DNA of 64,000 nucleotides from Lawsonibacter asaccharolyticus (GCA_003112755.1 BFBT01000001.1:2666001-2730000), one strand, 5' to 3'; numbered from the stretch's first letter, positions 49,275 through 58,976 are shown. The notes: generated by a model not told the origin, from the letters alone. Numbers and translations are program-made.

Positions 49275-50483
49275 ATGGCAAAACGCAGGCCGTCCGGCGA
49301 CGGCATGGTCCGAAAACGGGAGGATGGCCGGTGGGAGGGCCGCATCGTGGTGGGCCACAAACAAAACGGCGAGCCCATCTTCCGGTATGTCCTGGCAAAG
49401 ACCCAGAAAGAACTGCTGGACAAGCTCCACCGGGACCTGGAGGCCTTTCAGGATGTGGAGCTCACCGAAGACAGCCGTATGACCCTGGGGGAATGGCTGG
49501 ACCGGTGGATGGAGGACTACGGCGCGGCCACCCTGCGGCCCAACACCCTGCGGAGTTATGAGCAGTTCATCCGGTGCTACATCAAGCCCTACCTGGGTAA
49601 TAAGATCGTCTCCCGGGTGACCCGCATGGACATCCAGAAGCTGTACCGAAAGCTGAAACACGAGGGCCGCGTCCGTGAGCACCCGGAACACGGTCATGAG
49701 CTGTCGGACACCATGGTGCTCCGCGTCCACGCCATGCTCCATAGGTGCCTGAAGGATGCGGAGGCGGCCCATGTGATCGCCCGGAACCCCACCGACGGGG
49801 CCGTGGTGCCCAAGGCCAGCTATAAGCCCAAGCAGATCCTCACAAAGGAGCAGATGGACACCTTCCTGGCGGCAGTGGACCGCAACGAGATCTGGCGGGA
49901 CTTCTTCTACACGGAGCTGACCACCGGCCTGCGCCGGGGCGAGATCTGCGGCCTCATGTGGCAGGACTTCGACGAGAAGGCCGGGACGCTGAAGGTCCTT
50001 CGGTCGGTGAATGTCCCCAAGGCCGGGGATCTGGAGATCGGCGAGACGAAGACCAGCCAGGGGCGGCGGACCATCCGCCTGCCGCCCAGCACCGTCCAGC
50101 GGCTGAAGGAGCGGAGAAAGCACGCCATCAGTCAGTGGATCTTCCCGGAACCGCTGGCTCCGGAGAAGCCGGTGCGGCCCAGCGCCGCCTACTACTGGAT
50201 GAAACGGATCTTAAGAGAGGCCGGCCTGCCTGAAATCAGGTTCCACGATTTAAGGCATACTTTCGCCACCCACGCCCTCACCAGCGGTGTGGACGCCAAG
50301 ACCCTGTCCGGCATCCTGGGCCACACCAACGCCAGCTTCACCCTGGACACCTACACCCATGTGACGCCGGACATGCAGCAAGAGGCCAGTCATATCGTGG
50401 GCGGCTTTCTGGAAGATCTCCTGGGGAAAGACCTGAAACCGTGGCAGAAAAACAGGCCGGAGGGAGGCGCATGCCATGGCTAA
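49275..50483 (+). CDS. Tyrosine integrase, first of a tandem pair
   Basis: 402 residues. Arm-binding domain (RPSGDGMVRKREDGRWEGRI), core-binding domain and complete catalytic domain: TGLRRGE, HDLRHTFATHAL, LGHTNASFTLDTYTHV. It overlaps the second integrase by 8 bases. Intact. Confidence 0.93.
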   Translation: MAKRRPSGDGMVRKREDGRWEGRIVVGHKQNGEPIFRYVLAKTQKELLDKLHRDLEAFQDVELTEDSRMTLGEWLDRWMEDYGAATLRPNTLRSYEQFIRCYIKPYLGNKIVSRVTRMDIQKLYRKLKHEGRVREHPEHGHELSDTMVLRVHAMLHRCLKDAEAAHVIARNPTDGAVVPKASYKPKQILTKEQMDTFLAAVDRNEIWRDFFYTELTTGLRRGEICGLMWQDFDEKAGTLKVLRSVNVPKAGDLEIGETKTSQGRRTIRLPPSTVQRLKERRKHAISQWIFPEPLAPEKPVRPSAAYYWMKRILREAGLPEIRFHDLRHTFATHALTSGVDAKTLSGILGHTNASFTLDTYTHVTPDMQQEASHIVGGFLEDLLGKDLKPWQKNRPEGGACHG

Positions 50484-52056
50484 GCGCCGGAAAAAGGGCG
50501 AGGGTTCCGTCCGCCAGCGCAAGGACGGCCGCTGGGAGGGCCGGGTGGTCATCGGCTACGACGAGAAGGGCCTGCCCAGGACAAAGAACGTCCTGGCAAA
50601 GACGAAACGGGAGTGCCAGGAGAAACTGAAGCAGCTCTGGGAGACGGTGACCGGCTCCAAGACGGAGAAGGTCCGGCCGGAGATGCCCTTCGGGGAGTGG
50701 CTGGACTTCTGGTATCAGAACTATGTGAAGCCCCAGATCCGCCCCACTACCCAGGCCAACTACGAGGCGAAGATCTATCAGCACATCATCCCGGAGCTGG
50801 GGAAGATCCCCCTGAACCAGCTGGCACAGAAAGATCTCCAGCAGTTCTATGCCCGGATGAAAACGGCTGGACGGCTCATCCGCACGGAGCAGTTCGGCAA
50901 GGGCCTCTCCGACTCCATGGTGCGCGGCCTTCACGCCGCCTGCCGGTCCGCTCTGGAGAAGGCGGTGCAGGAGGAACTGATCCGCACCAACCCGGCGGTG
51001 GGCTGTAAACTGCCGCCCAAGCGGGGACGGGAGATGCAGGTTTTGGGCCGGGAAGAGCTCCAGCGGTTCCTCATCCAGGCCCAGGCGGAGGGATACTTTG
51101 AGTTGTTCCTTCTGGACTTATGTACCGGCCTGCGCCGGGGCGAACTGCTGGCCCTCCAGTGGGACGACCTGGACTTCAAGACCGGGACCCTGACCGTGAA
51201 CAAGCAGGTCTACGAGGTGAAGGGGCAGCTCCAGGTGAGCGTCCCGAAAACACGCGCCTCCATCCGCAGACTGGTCCTGCCGCCCGGCGTGGTGGAGGTA
51301 CTGCGGCAGTACCGGGAGAGGGTGGACTCCCGGTGGATGTTCCCCTCCCCCGTGAAAGAAGGGGTGCCCATGAACCCCAGCGCAGTGCTCAAACGGCTCC
51401 ACATCATCCTGGAGCGGGCCGGGTGTAAGAGAATCAGATTTCACGATTTACGCCACACGTTTGCCACATTATCTCTGGAAAACGGTATGGATGTCAAGAC
51501 CCTCTCCGCCATGCTGGGCCACGTGTCGGCGGCCACCACTCTGGACATCTACACCCATGTCACCGGGGACATGCAGGCCCAGGCAGCGGCCAAGATCGAC
51601 CGGGGTCTGGGCAACGAGGTACCGGAGGAACCCGCTCAGGCAGAGCAGGACCTTGCCGCAGACTTCCAGCCCGTGCTGGGACGAAAGCGGAAGTCCGGCT
51701 CCGGGTGCATCACGCAAATCAACGACCACCTGTTCGAGGGCCGCTATTCCCCTGTCTGGCCGGACGACAAGCGCCACGCAAAAAACGTCTACGCGAAGAC
51801 CCGGAGGGAGTGCGAGAAGAAGCTGAAGGTCCTCATCCAGGAGATGCAGGCGGAGCGGCAGGCCTTGCGGGATCAGGCGCAGGGCATCACTCCGCCGGAC
51901 AAACTCACCAAGACCCAGAAGAAAATCTGGATGTACATGAAGTTCCACCCCGATGTGACCAGCTATTGGGCTATCGCCCGGGGCGCAGGGGTGACCCGGC
52001 ATACAGCGGCGAAGTGGTATGAGATGATGAGGGGAATACTGGGAAGGGCGGCGTAA
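50476..52056 (+). CDS. Tyrosine integrase with C-terminal extension
   Basis: 526 residues. The normal integrase part (1-370) is complete: KKGEGSVRQRKDGRWEGRVV, TGLRRGE, HDLRHTFAT, LGHVSAATTLDIYTHV. Another 150 residues follow, which contain a second arm-domain-like segment (SGCITQINDHLFEGRYSPVW, then KNVYAKTRRECEKKL) and a helix-turn-helix-like end (TSYWAIARGAGVTRHTAAKW). Standard integrases stop near 400 residues. The extension may bind extra DNA sites or serve as a built-in directionality domain. Confidence 0.92.
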   Translation: MAKRRKKGEGSVRQRKDGRWEGRVVIGYDEKGLPRTKNVLAKTKRECQEKLKQLWETVTGSKTEKVRPEMPFGEWLDFWYQNYVKPQIRPTTQANYEAKIYQHIIPELGKIPLNQLAQKDLQQFYARMKTAGRLIRTEQFGKGLSDSMVRGLHAACRSALEKAVQEELIRTNPAVGCKLPPKRGREMQVLGREELQRFLIQAQAEGYFELFLLDLCTGLRRGELLALQWDDLDFKTGTLTVNKQVYEVKGQLQVSVPKTRASIRRLVLPPGVVEVLRQYRERVDSRWMFPSPVKEGVPMNPSAVLKRLHIILERAGCKRIRFHDLRHTFATLSLENGMDVKTLSAMLGHVSAATTLDIYTHVTGDMQAQAAAKIDRGLGNEVPEEPAQAEQDLAADFQPVLGRKRKSGSGCITQINDHLFEGRYSPVWPDDKRHAKNVYAKTRRECEKKLKVLIQEMQAERQALRDQAQGITPPDKLTKTQKKIWMYMKFHPDVTSYWAIARGAGVTRHTAAKWYEMMRGILGRAA

Positions 52057-52063
52057 AATTGGA

Positions 52064-52103
52064 AAGAGGCTGGTATCCCAATCTTGATACCAGCCTCTTC
52101 CTT
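52064..52103 (+). terminator. Terminator after integrase pair
   Basis: Perfect 14-bp stem AAGAGGCTGGTATC with 8-base loop and weak T tract; marks the end of the mobilizable element operon. The remaining bases to 52345 hold no gene. Confidence 0.75.
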
Positions 52104-52345
52104 TGCGTCAAACCAGCGTAGCGTTCCCGTTTGACCTCCATAGCGCCACGCCTTACTGAAAACTTCTCGGATGTATCATGCTACTTTTCAATAGAAATCA
52201 TATAACTGTTTGTGTACTCTGGCTAATGATTTGTGTAGAAGGTTTCTGTGCCCTAATAAGATACGGTTGTCCGTCTGAGGCCTTCTGATCTTGACGTTCT
52301 GGGCGATACCGCTACGGGATCACCCCGTTTCTGAAAACAGCCCGT

Positions 52346-53070
52346 TCACTCCCGCTGTTGCGCGATAAAGTTCGAGATGGCCTCCACCGTCTGGGTCTGC
52401 TGTTCCTCTGCTGAGATCGTGGCGGGCAGATCCCCCTTCTGGGGGCCGTAGTTGCCGAACTGGGCGTGGTTGCCGCCCTCAATTTCTACCACATTCTCTG
52501 TATAGTCGATTTCATCCTCCACGCTCTGGTTCAGGGAGCTGTAGATGGTGAGGGTGTCCTCCGTCGGATAGTCGCCGTAGAGATAGGCTCCCAGCAAAAT
52601 CAGGCCGTCCACCTCGTCCGGATGTTCCGAAGCAAATTGGGAGGCCATGGCCCCGCCCATGGAGTGGCCGGCGATATACCAGTGGGAGATGTCCGGGAAC
52701 TGGGCCATCACATCCTCCGCCGCGTTTACATCGAAGATGGCCAGGTGGAAGGGCATCTCCACCAGGATGCAGGTGAGGCCGGTCTGCCGGAGCTGATCCA
52801 GCAGGAGAAGATAGGCGGCGGCCTCCACCTTGGCCCCGGGATAGAAGATGATGGCGGTGTCCGTAGGATAAGAGGGGGAGAGGATGGTCAGATTATCCCG
52901 GACCTCGATGTTGTCCCCGGCGGAGAGCATCTCCAGGGCCACGTCCTCCGCCCGATAGTAGTCGGACACATACCAGAAAAAGCCCCCGCCGCCAGGATCA
53001 GCACCGCCAGCAAAATGCCGGCGGCGATCTTCCACCGTTTGCGGCGGTGTTTCGTCACTGCTTGTTCCAT
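52346..53070 (-). pseudogene. Alpha/beta hydrolase, one-base frameshift
   Basis: About 241 residues if restored. The N-terminal frame from ATG 53070 (MEQAVTKHRRKRWKIAAGIL) carries a membrane anchor. The rest is an alpha/beta hydrolase with nucleophile GHSMGG, LILLGAYLYGDYP and a C-terminal His in EGGNHAQFGNYG. The frames join at AAGAFFWYVSDYY if one T is added to a T5 run near 52981. Either a recent mutation or a homopolymer sequencing error. Last gene of the minus-strand operon 52346-55037. Confidence 0.78.
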
Positions 53071-53585
53071 TACGTCTCCCACTCCTTTAGTAGTTCGGTC
53101 ATCCGCTCCAGCCCGGTCCCCAGGCCATCAGAGCCCGCACACCGGCTGGGGCGGGTATTGACGGCGTGGTCCAGCAGGGGCTGGACCTGCCGGTCCGTAT
53201 CCAGGCACAGGTCCGATGCCAGCACATCCTCCCAGGCCCGGTTGAGAAAGGCCACCTCCCGGCGGTCATGGGTGCGGGTCACATCCATCGCCCCTGCCCA
53301 GTCCAGATAGTCTGCCGCCAACTCCTGGGAAAATCCGGCGGCGGTGAGGCTGTCCAAAAGTCCCTCCCGGAACAGCGCCGGCAACTCCGCCCACTGGAGA
53401 GGTGCCACATCATAGCGGACGAAGGCGTACCGGCTGTGGCAGTGGACGGCCAGGAGACACTGTTTCCCCCGTAAGGCGATCACATGGAGGTCCCAGCAGA
53501 ACCGCCGGTCCGGCTCGGTGCCACAGGGAGGCGGCCTCCGTTTCAAAAACCGCTGGAGTGGAAAGGTCAGGCCCAGTTCCATCAT
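53070..53585 (-). CDS. DUF6933-like protein
   Basis: 171 residues. The core (WDLHVIALRGKQCLLAVHCH-SRYAFVRYD) recalls DUF6933 proteins, which carry a short beta-rich segment handling a written pattern W.xxLxxIxRRKxxLxx; the match is from memory. Function unknown. Its stop overlaps the hydrolase start and its start overlaps the next gene by 4 bases, so it is coupled within the operon. Confidence 0.55.
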   Translation of the reverse strand: MMELGLTFPLQRFLKRRPPPCGTEPDRRFCWDLHVIALRGKQCLLAVHCHSRYAFVRYDVAPLQWAELPALFREGLLDSLTAAGFSQELAADYLDWAGAMDVTRTHDRREVAFLNRAWEDVLASDLCLDTDRQVQPLLDHAVNTRPSRCAGSDGLGTGLERMTELLKEWET

Positions 53586-54049
53586 GTTACCTCATGGGGG
53601 ATGGTGATCTTCTCCACTTGCAAGGCTCCGTTCTCCACCTCCGCCATCATCATGGTGATCTCCTGATGGAACTGCCGGGGGCCGCATGAGCCGGGGTTCA
53701 GCCAGAGAAGGCCGTCCTTCTCCTCCTGGCAATACTTGTGGAAGTGGCCGAACACCACCGCGTCGATGCCGGGGAGGCCCGCCGGGACCTCTTTTTTGTT
53801 ATGCACCATGTAAAAGGACACCCCGCCTAAGGTGACAGTGAGGTGGTGAGGGATATCCTCCGCCCACTCTTTGTCGTTGTTGCCCCGGACGATGTACAGA
53901 GGCGCATACTGCCTCAGTTGATCCACGATCTCCTGCCGGTTGATGTCCCCGGCGTAGAGGATGGTGTCGGCGGTCTTCAGGTGTTCCACCACCTCCGGCC
54001 GCAGCAGGCCGTGGGTGTCAGAGAGAATGGCAATGTTCACAGGCTGCAC
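53582..54049 (-). CDS. YfcE/MJ0936-type metallophosphoesterase
   Basis: 155 residues, compact calcineurin-like phosphoesterase: metal motifs SDTHG, GDIN, VRGNND, VFGHFHK (GHxH form) and NPGS. The family hydrolyses phosphodiesters, and the cellular substrate is generally unknown. Cytoplasmic. Second of three metallophosphoesterase-type genes in the window, but of a different subgroup from those at 63 kb. Confidence 0.9.
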   Translation of the reverse strand: MQPVNIAILSDTHGLLRPEVVEHLKTADTILYAGDINRQEIVDQLRQYAPLYIVRGNNDKEWAEDIPHHLTVTLGGVSFYMVHNKKEVPAGLPGIDAVVFGHFHKYCQEEKDGLLWLNPGSCGPRQFHQEITMMMAEVENGALQVEKITIPHEVT

Positions 54050-54057
54050 CCCCTTAC

Positions 54058-54468
54058 TTAAATGATGATGCCCTCGCAGTGGTCGATCTCATGCTGGATG
54101 ATCTGGGCCGTCCAGCCGGTGAAGGTCTTCAGACGCTCCTGGAACTTCCCATTCTGCCAGCGCACCTTGATGGTCTTCCACCGCCGGGCCGGGCGGGTGC
54201 CGGTGAGAGAGAGGCAGCCCTCCTCCGCCTGATAAGGCCCGGACTTTTTGATGATCTCCGGGTTGAACATGACCAGATAGGTCCCCTCGTTGTCAAAGGC
54301 GATGATCCGCTTGTTCACGCCGATCATGTTGGCCGCCATACCCACGCAGCCGTCTTTGTGGTGCTCCAAGGTTTCCAGCAGGTCGGCCGCCACTTGCAGG
54401 TCGTCCGGCGTGGCGGGTTCCGCCTTCCGGGACAGAAATGCTTCGTCTTTGCAGATCTCTCGAATCAT
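54058..54468 (-). CDS. Peptide deformylase-like protein
   Basis: 136 residues with the three deformylase motifs: motif 1 GCVGMAANMIG, motif 2 EEGCLSL with the metal Cys, motif 3 QHEIDHCEG with two metal His. In motif 1 the usual Gln of GxGxAAxQ is Asn, which is seen in short clostridial paralogues. Removes N-formyl groups from new proteins if active; a housekeeping copy presumably exists elsewhere. Overlaps the SGNH gene by 4 bases. Confidence 0.88.
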   Translation of the reverse strand: MIREICKDEAFLSRKAEPATPDDLQVAADLLETLEHHKDGCVGMAANMIGVNKRIIAFDNEGTYLVMFNPEIIKKSGPYQAEEGCLSLTGTRPARRWKTIKVRWQNGKFQERLKTFTGWTAQIIQHEIDHCEGIII

Positions 54469-55037
54469 GATTCATTCTCCTTGTGTGCCTGAATGACGGC
54501 CGCGATGGTCTCCGCCGCGATACGGGAGCCCAGCTCACTGGGGTGGACCCCATCTGCGGCGTAGAGGGTCTGAGCGTCGGACAACTCATAAAACCGCCGG
54601 CCCACGTCAGCAATTAGGGCATTATTTTCCTGTGCCGCTTTGTGGTAGGCCTCAGACAGCTTTTGGACCATCTCGTCGTAATCCCAGCCCTTGGCCATCA
54701 GCTTGGCCCCGCCCCTCTGATAGGCCCAGGTATCAAACAGAATAGGGACCGCCCCGTTTGCCCAGATTTGCCGGCAGAGCCGCTCCACGCTGGAATAGAA
54801 ACTCTTGGGGGCGGTGATGGGACCGTGGCTCATCTCCTGGAGCACCACATAGTCCCACCGCTCGTTTCGGAGCGCCGCCTGGGTCCGGCCGCCCAGCCTG
54901 GTGTTGGGGTTCAGCTGTTCCGACAGCCGCGCCCCGCCCCGGGTGTGGTGGACCACCTCAGCCCCGGTCAGTTCAGCCAGCATCTTCGGCATATTGTTGG
55001 TGAAGGTAAAGCTGTTGCCCAGCATGAGAATCCGCAT
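54465..55037 (-). CDS. SGNH/GDSL-type hydrolase
   Basis: 190 residues; block I LGNSFTFTNNMP (Ser in GNS), GGARLSEQL, VLQEMS, and block V DGVHPSELG with the catalytic Asp/His. No signal peptide. First gene of the minus-strand operon. Related to DUF4886/SGNH esterases by recall. Confidence 0.85.
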   Translation of the reverse strand: MRILMLGNSFTFTNNMPKMLAELTGAEVVHHTRGGARLSEQLNPNTRLGGRTQAALRNERWDYVVLQEMSHGPITAPKSFYSSVERLCRQIWANGAVPILFDTWAYQRGGAKLMAKGWDYDEMVQKLSEAYHKAAQENNALIADVGRRFYELSDAQTLYAADGVHPSELGSRIAAETIAAVIQAHKENES

Positions 55038-55544
55038 GGCGCTGCTCCTTACTTGTTTCTTTCACTGTTTCCAACTGTCATTATACATGGCTCCGCTGAG
55101 AGGGACAAGACTGCGATGCGCGGCCAAGCCTATCAGATTTTGCGATGCAAGATTCAAAGATAAGGCTGCTGTCGTGTGAACTGATCATGAATAGGTGGTC
55201 ATGACCCCATATTTCAAAAATTGTGCAGTTTGTCTTTACCTCTTTTCGGAACGAATCATGTCGGAGGCGGACAAGAAACTATGTCTACAACGAAAATTCA
55301 AAACAAATCCCCAAAAGTGTGTTGACCACATTTGAGGCCTTATTTATGCAGAACGCCAAATAAATTATCGTCCAAAAAGTTGCGAAAACCGCCTCAAAAC
55401 ACCAGTTTTGAGGCGGCTTTCGGTCAGGGTATAATTATAGGACTTGGAAAAATCCAGATATATCAATGGTTTTAGCGCAGCAAGCAAGAGGTTTTTATCC
55501 AACAATCAATGAAAATCAATAGATGCTGCCATCCCGATGGTATC
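55038..55544. other. Non-coding, one terminator
   Basis: Perfect 12-bp stem CCGCCTCAAAAC/GTTTTGAGGCGG (55389-55416) with TTTC after it. The rest holds no gene that I can support. Confidence 0.55.
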
Positions 55545-56501
55545 TTAGTTTTCGGGGAAGGCAAGTTCTATTTTTTTCAAAGATTTCTTATAGGATTTTT
55601 CTGTGCCGATAACCTCGCCTTTTTCTGTTGCTATATAGTTAAACTCCCATTGTCCTGTTTCCGTATTATATACCAACTGGATTTTGACAAAACTTGAAAA
55701 ATGTTTTTTAAGGTTTTCAATCTCGCTAACTACACTAATTAGCTTTTCTTCACAAATAGCTTCTATTGCTATATTGGGATTTGTGGTTTGAACAACTAAC
55801 TCAATCACAAATTCATATTTTCCAGTAAACACATAGGTTACTGGTCTATTGGCCGGAACAAACCTCTTGGCCGCTGAAATGATGGCCTTTTTGACAAAAG
55901 CATATAAACCATCAAACTCGGATAAAGCGTGGTCGATTATGTGGTTGCCTACTTTTTCGATTATGGGCTTACTTGCTAAATAAATAAACAAACCCTTTAC
56001 TGTCGCTTCTAAAAATTGAAAGGTTAATTCCGGATCAGGTATGGCAGACTTTCTTCCGCAATAACCTGTTTCAATATCGTATTCGTCAGATAACTCTTTT
56101 AAAAAGGCCGCTGCATCCTCCCGGGATTTGAAATTAACGAAGTCAGTTTGGACGAGCAATTTCTCTCGCCGTTCTAAAAAGGAAGTTGCCAGCGGCCTGT
56201 CATCGACAAGGCTTTTCTGCATAACAAATTTTACGCCATCATGCTCCATAGGGTAAACAGAGAACATATCTTGTTCACAGTACAGCCCATAGTCAGTGTC
56301 GTTTATCTTTTCAACATAGGCGTTGACGATTTTACCGATGGGTATGATGGTAGGATCATGTTCAACTCCAACACTCGGTACATATTTTCCATGAACAATA
56401 GTTTCAGCAGCATTTTCAAGAGCCTCTAAAGCGATGCGAGTGTTATGAGCATCGACTTGAGTTGTTGCAGCTATCCCTTTAAGTATCATAAAATCCCTCA
56501 T
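55545..56501 (-). CDS. Unknown protein, prohead-protease-like N-terminus
   Basis: 318 residues, AT-rich. The first 110 residues resemble HK97/S78-type prohead proteases (VPSVGVEHDPTIIPIGKIVN, then DYGLYCEQDMF), with His of EHD in the position of the catalytic His. A central helical region and a C-terminal beta-rich segment (YVFTGKYEFVIELVVQTTN) are not recognised. No phage structural genes are nearby, so it is not part of a prophage here. The role is unknown. Confidence 0.65.
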   Translation of the reverse strand: MRDFMILKGIAATTQVDAHNTRIALEALENAAETIVHGKYVPSVGVEHDPTIIPIGKIVNAYVEKINDTDYGLYCEQDMFSVYPMEHDGVKFVMQKSLVDDRPLATSFLERREKLLVQTDFVNFKSREDAAAFLKELSDEYDIETGYCGRKSAIPDPELTFQFLEATVKGLFIYLASKPIIEKVGNHIIDHALSEFDGLYAFVKKAIISAAKRFVPANRPVTYVFTGKYEFVIELVVQTTNPNIAIEAICEEKLISVVSEIENLKKHFSSFVKIQLVYNTETGQWEFNYIATEKGEVIGTEKSYKKSLKKIELAFPEN

Positions 56502-56812
56502 TTCTGCGGAAATGTATTTCTATCTATTATTATAGCGATTATTTTGCTGAATGCAATTACCAACCGCTTTAGTCATAAGAATTATACCGCCCCACGGGAC
56601 TACGGGTAACGTTTCATATATCCCAACAAGAAAGGAAGGGGTGCTTTCCCACAGGCCAGCCATCGGGCTGGCTTTTTCTATTTCACAACGAAGTCTGCAA
56701 ATAAAAAGTCAATAGGGAAATAAAGCAAAATTGAGGAGAGAAAAAGGCCATGCCAAAAGCGGCCAGCAGGTAAAGGACGCTGGCCGGATGGTCAGGTATG
56801 TAACAGTGCACA
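56502..56812. other. Non-coding, one terminator
   Basis: GCCAGCC-ATCG-GGCTGGC with five T (56655-56677). A short hydrophobic minus-strand frame (56683 to about 56810) lacks a good start and is not called. Confidence 0.5.
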
Positions 56813-57226
56813 TTACTTCTGAGGCAGAATAATCGTTGCTTTAGAGAAGTTGTTCCAGTCAAGGCACTGCCCACAGCGGTCACAATAGGACTGGTATTCC
56901 CGTTCCATAGTCCTTCTACATTGCGGGCAAACAGGAAAACCCGTCACGCCAGAGAGGTATCGAAAGCAGCGGATGTGTGTAACTGGCATCGGTTCGCGGA
57001 AGGCCATCTCTCTCCAGAACTCTGAGGGGATCAACAGGTCATTTGGCGTCAGTTCAAAGCCAACGCAGAGTTTTTCCAGCGTCAGGATCGTGGGCGCAGT
57101 CTTGCCTCTGGCAATGTCGCCAAAGTACCTGGAACTGAGGTCACATCGTTCCGAGGCAGCTTCATAGCTGAGCTTTTGAGTATCACATAATTTGAGGACG
57201 GAGGTGGATAAATTGTCTAAAAACAT
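56813..57226 (-). CDS. XRE-type regulator with zinc ribbon
   Basis: 137 residues: N-terminal Xre/Cro helix-turn-helix (LSYEAASERCDLSSRYFGDI, then TILTLEKLCVGFELTPNDLL) and a C-terminal zinc ribbon (CPQCRRTM...YCDRCGQCL). A stand-alone regulator next to the IS110 copy; target unknown. Confidence 0.82.
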   Translation of the reverse strand: MFLDNLSTSVLKLCDTQKLSYEAASERCDLSSRYFGDIARGKTAPTILTLEKLCVGFELTPNDLLIPSEFWREMAFREPMPVTHIRCFRYLSGVTGFPVCPQCRRTMEREYQSYCDRCGQCLDWNNFSKATIILPQK

Positions 57227-57303
57227 CTTAATCGCTCTCTTTCTGTCATAAGATGCTTTTAGCGTATGGGCAATATGGTTCTGCTACAAGGAAGGATACT
57301 TCC

Positions 57304-58515
57304 TTAATTTTCCTCCAGAGATGCCAGATATTCTTTTACTCTGCCATAATAGATGCGCAGGAACTTGTTGGCGCCGGCTGTCATGTAAACCAGATAGGGT
57401 TTGCCCTCGGCTCGTTTCTTGTCCATGAAACGGTATACCGGGTCATCCTGGGGCTGTGTTTTCAGTAGGCAGTCCATAACCAGGAATAAGGCGCGGCGCA
57501 GCTCCGGCGGCCCGCTTTTGGAAACCCTTGTGCTCTTAGCCTCGTGAGTGCCGGACTGGTCAGCGCCAGGGTCAACGCCCGCAAAAGCGGTAATGGCGTT
57601 TCGGTGGGTAAACCGGGCCACATCCCCAAGCTCCGCCATAAGCTGAGGGCCGAGAGAATCGCCTACACCGTGCATGGCCATGACCACAGGGTATTCCGGG
57701 AGCTGGGCTGCCAGGGCCTGCATTTCAGCCTTGAGCCGTTCCAGAGAGGCAGAGACGGCGTTCAGCGCATCAATGGCCTGCCGGACCATGGTTTTGGTCA
57801 GAGCGTCCTTGGGGAGCATGGCAATCAGGTCCTGTGCTCCGGTGTGGACCTCAACGGCTTTGCTCTGGCTGAAGTTGTAGCCATGCCGTTTACACCACTT
57901 ACGGTAACGCTCGGCAAAGGCAGTGAGGCTCATGTTTCGCACACAGTCCACATGCCAAAAGGCCGTGGCAAAGTCCACCCACTTCTGGCTGCCGTCCTCA
58001 CGGACAGGGCTGTCAAATAGGGCGTTGACGCCGGGATAGGTCTGGTCAAGAAGGGCGATGAGGTTGTTTTTCATCATCGTCTTAGTCTTAGCGTATAGAC
58101 TCTGCTGCCGGTTCAGCGTTTTCAGTTGCATTCGAATCGTATCCATGGGTGTATGTTGGCGCAATTCTGCCCAGTTGTCAAGCCCATAGCGGGCAATCTT
58201 CCGGGCATCTGCCTTGTCTGTTTTCACTTTTCGCAGGGTGTTGTTCCCGTAGTCTTTGATAAGCTTCGGATTGACTGCGCTGACAAAGACGCCCTCCTCA
58301 TGAAGAAAACGGGCTACCGGCTCATAGTACCGTCCGGTATGCTCCATGACTACTCGTGTCTCACCGTCCAGGCTTTTCAAGTAGTCTGCCAGCTCCTTGA
58401 GTTCACTGCCGGTGTGACCAATAGAAAATGGTTTTGCTACCACTTCTCCAAAAGGGCGGAGAACGGATACCATGCTCTTTCCTTTGGAAACATCGATCCC
58501 TGCCACATTGTTCAT
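57304..58515 (-). mobile_element. IS110 family transposase
   Basis: 403 residues. The N-terminal RuvC-like DEDD domain starts NNVAGIDVSKGKSMV (first Asp at 8), with E in VMEHTG and DKADARKIARYG. The C-terminal Tnp_20 domain contains the serine region (FAGVDPGADQSGTHEAKSTR). IS110 recombinases act with a bridge RNA encoded in the non-coding flank. The gene is intact; ends of the element were not defined, as IS110 lacks inverted repeats. Confidence 0.92.
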
Positions 58516-58735
58516 ATTGATCGCTCCTCATCATGGATTTGTTTTGGCGACCAGCCATTCCACCATTGCCGATCCAATCTATTTGATGACACGGGCGCAC
58601 CAAGGAGGTGGCTCAACCTGCATAAATCGAACGCTGCGAATGAGAGGCCGGCTGACGGACTTCGTCACGGACGCGCTGGTCCTTGGAGGTATACATCAGG
58701 CCAAGACTCTCTCATTCTAACAGCTTAGGCAACGA
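58516..58735 (-). ncRNA. Candidate IS110 bridge RNA region
   Basis: About 220 non-coding bases on the 5' side of the transposase gene, where IS110 elements encode their bridge RNA. Contains stems such as TGACG-GACTT-CGTCA (about 58656-58670). Target and donor loops were not identified. Confidence 0.45.
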
Positions 58736-58802
58736 TGCGGAAAAAGACACGGCTGGCTGCCGTGCCTTCAACCGTAAATACATTGTAATAGGAGGTTTTT
58801 AG

Positions 58803-58862
58803 GTGGCTGACGATAAAAAGAATACTTCAGACGCCCGGAAGGTAGGTGAGCCCCTAAACTGA
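58803..58862 (+). pseudogene. Truncated short ORF with strong ribosome site
   Basis: GTG after AGGAGG encodes only 19 residues (VADDKKNTSDARKVGEPLN) before TGA. A terminator-like hairpin CACGGC-TGGCT-GCCGTG lies upstream (58748-58764). Probably the first codons of a lost gene, perhaps the right-end xis or int of the element that ends at attachment site 3. Confidence 0.35.
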
Positions 58863-58938
58863 GAAAGACAGAGTATGTCAAAACTGATCCCCCGGTACAG
58901 AATCGGTCTCAGTGAAATAGAATAGGTTTACAGAAAAG

Positions 58939-58976
58939 AAAAATCCGCCGAAATCAAACGAATTCGACGGATTTTT
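58939..58976. terminator. Terminator abutting attachment site 3
   Basis: AAAAATCCG.CGAA arm with its complement and an A/T tract on both sides; bidirectional. Confidence 0.65.
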
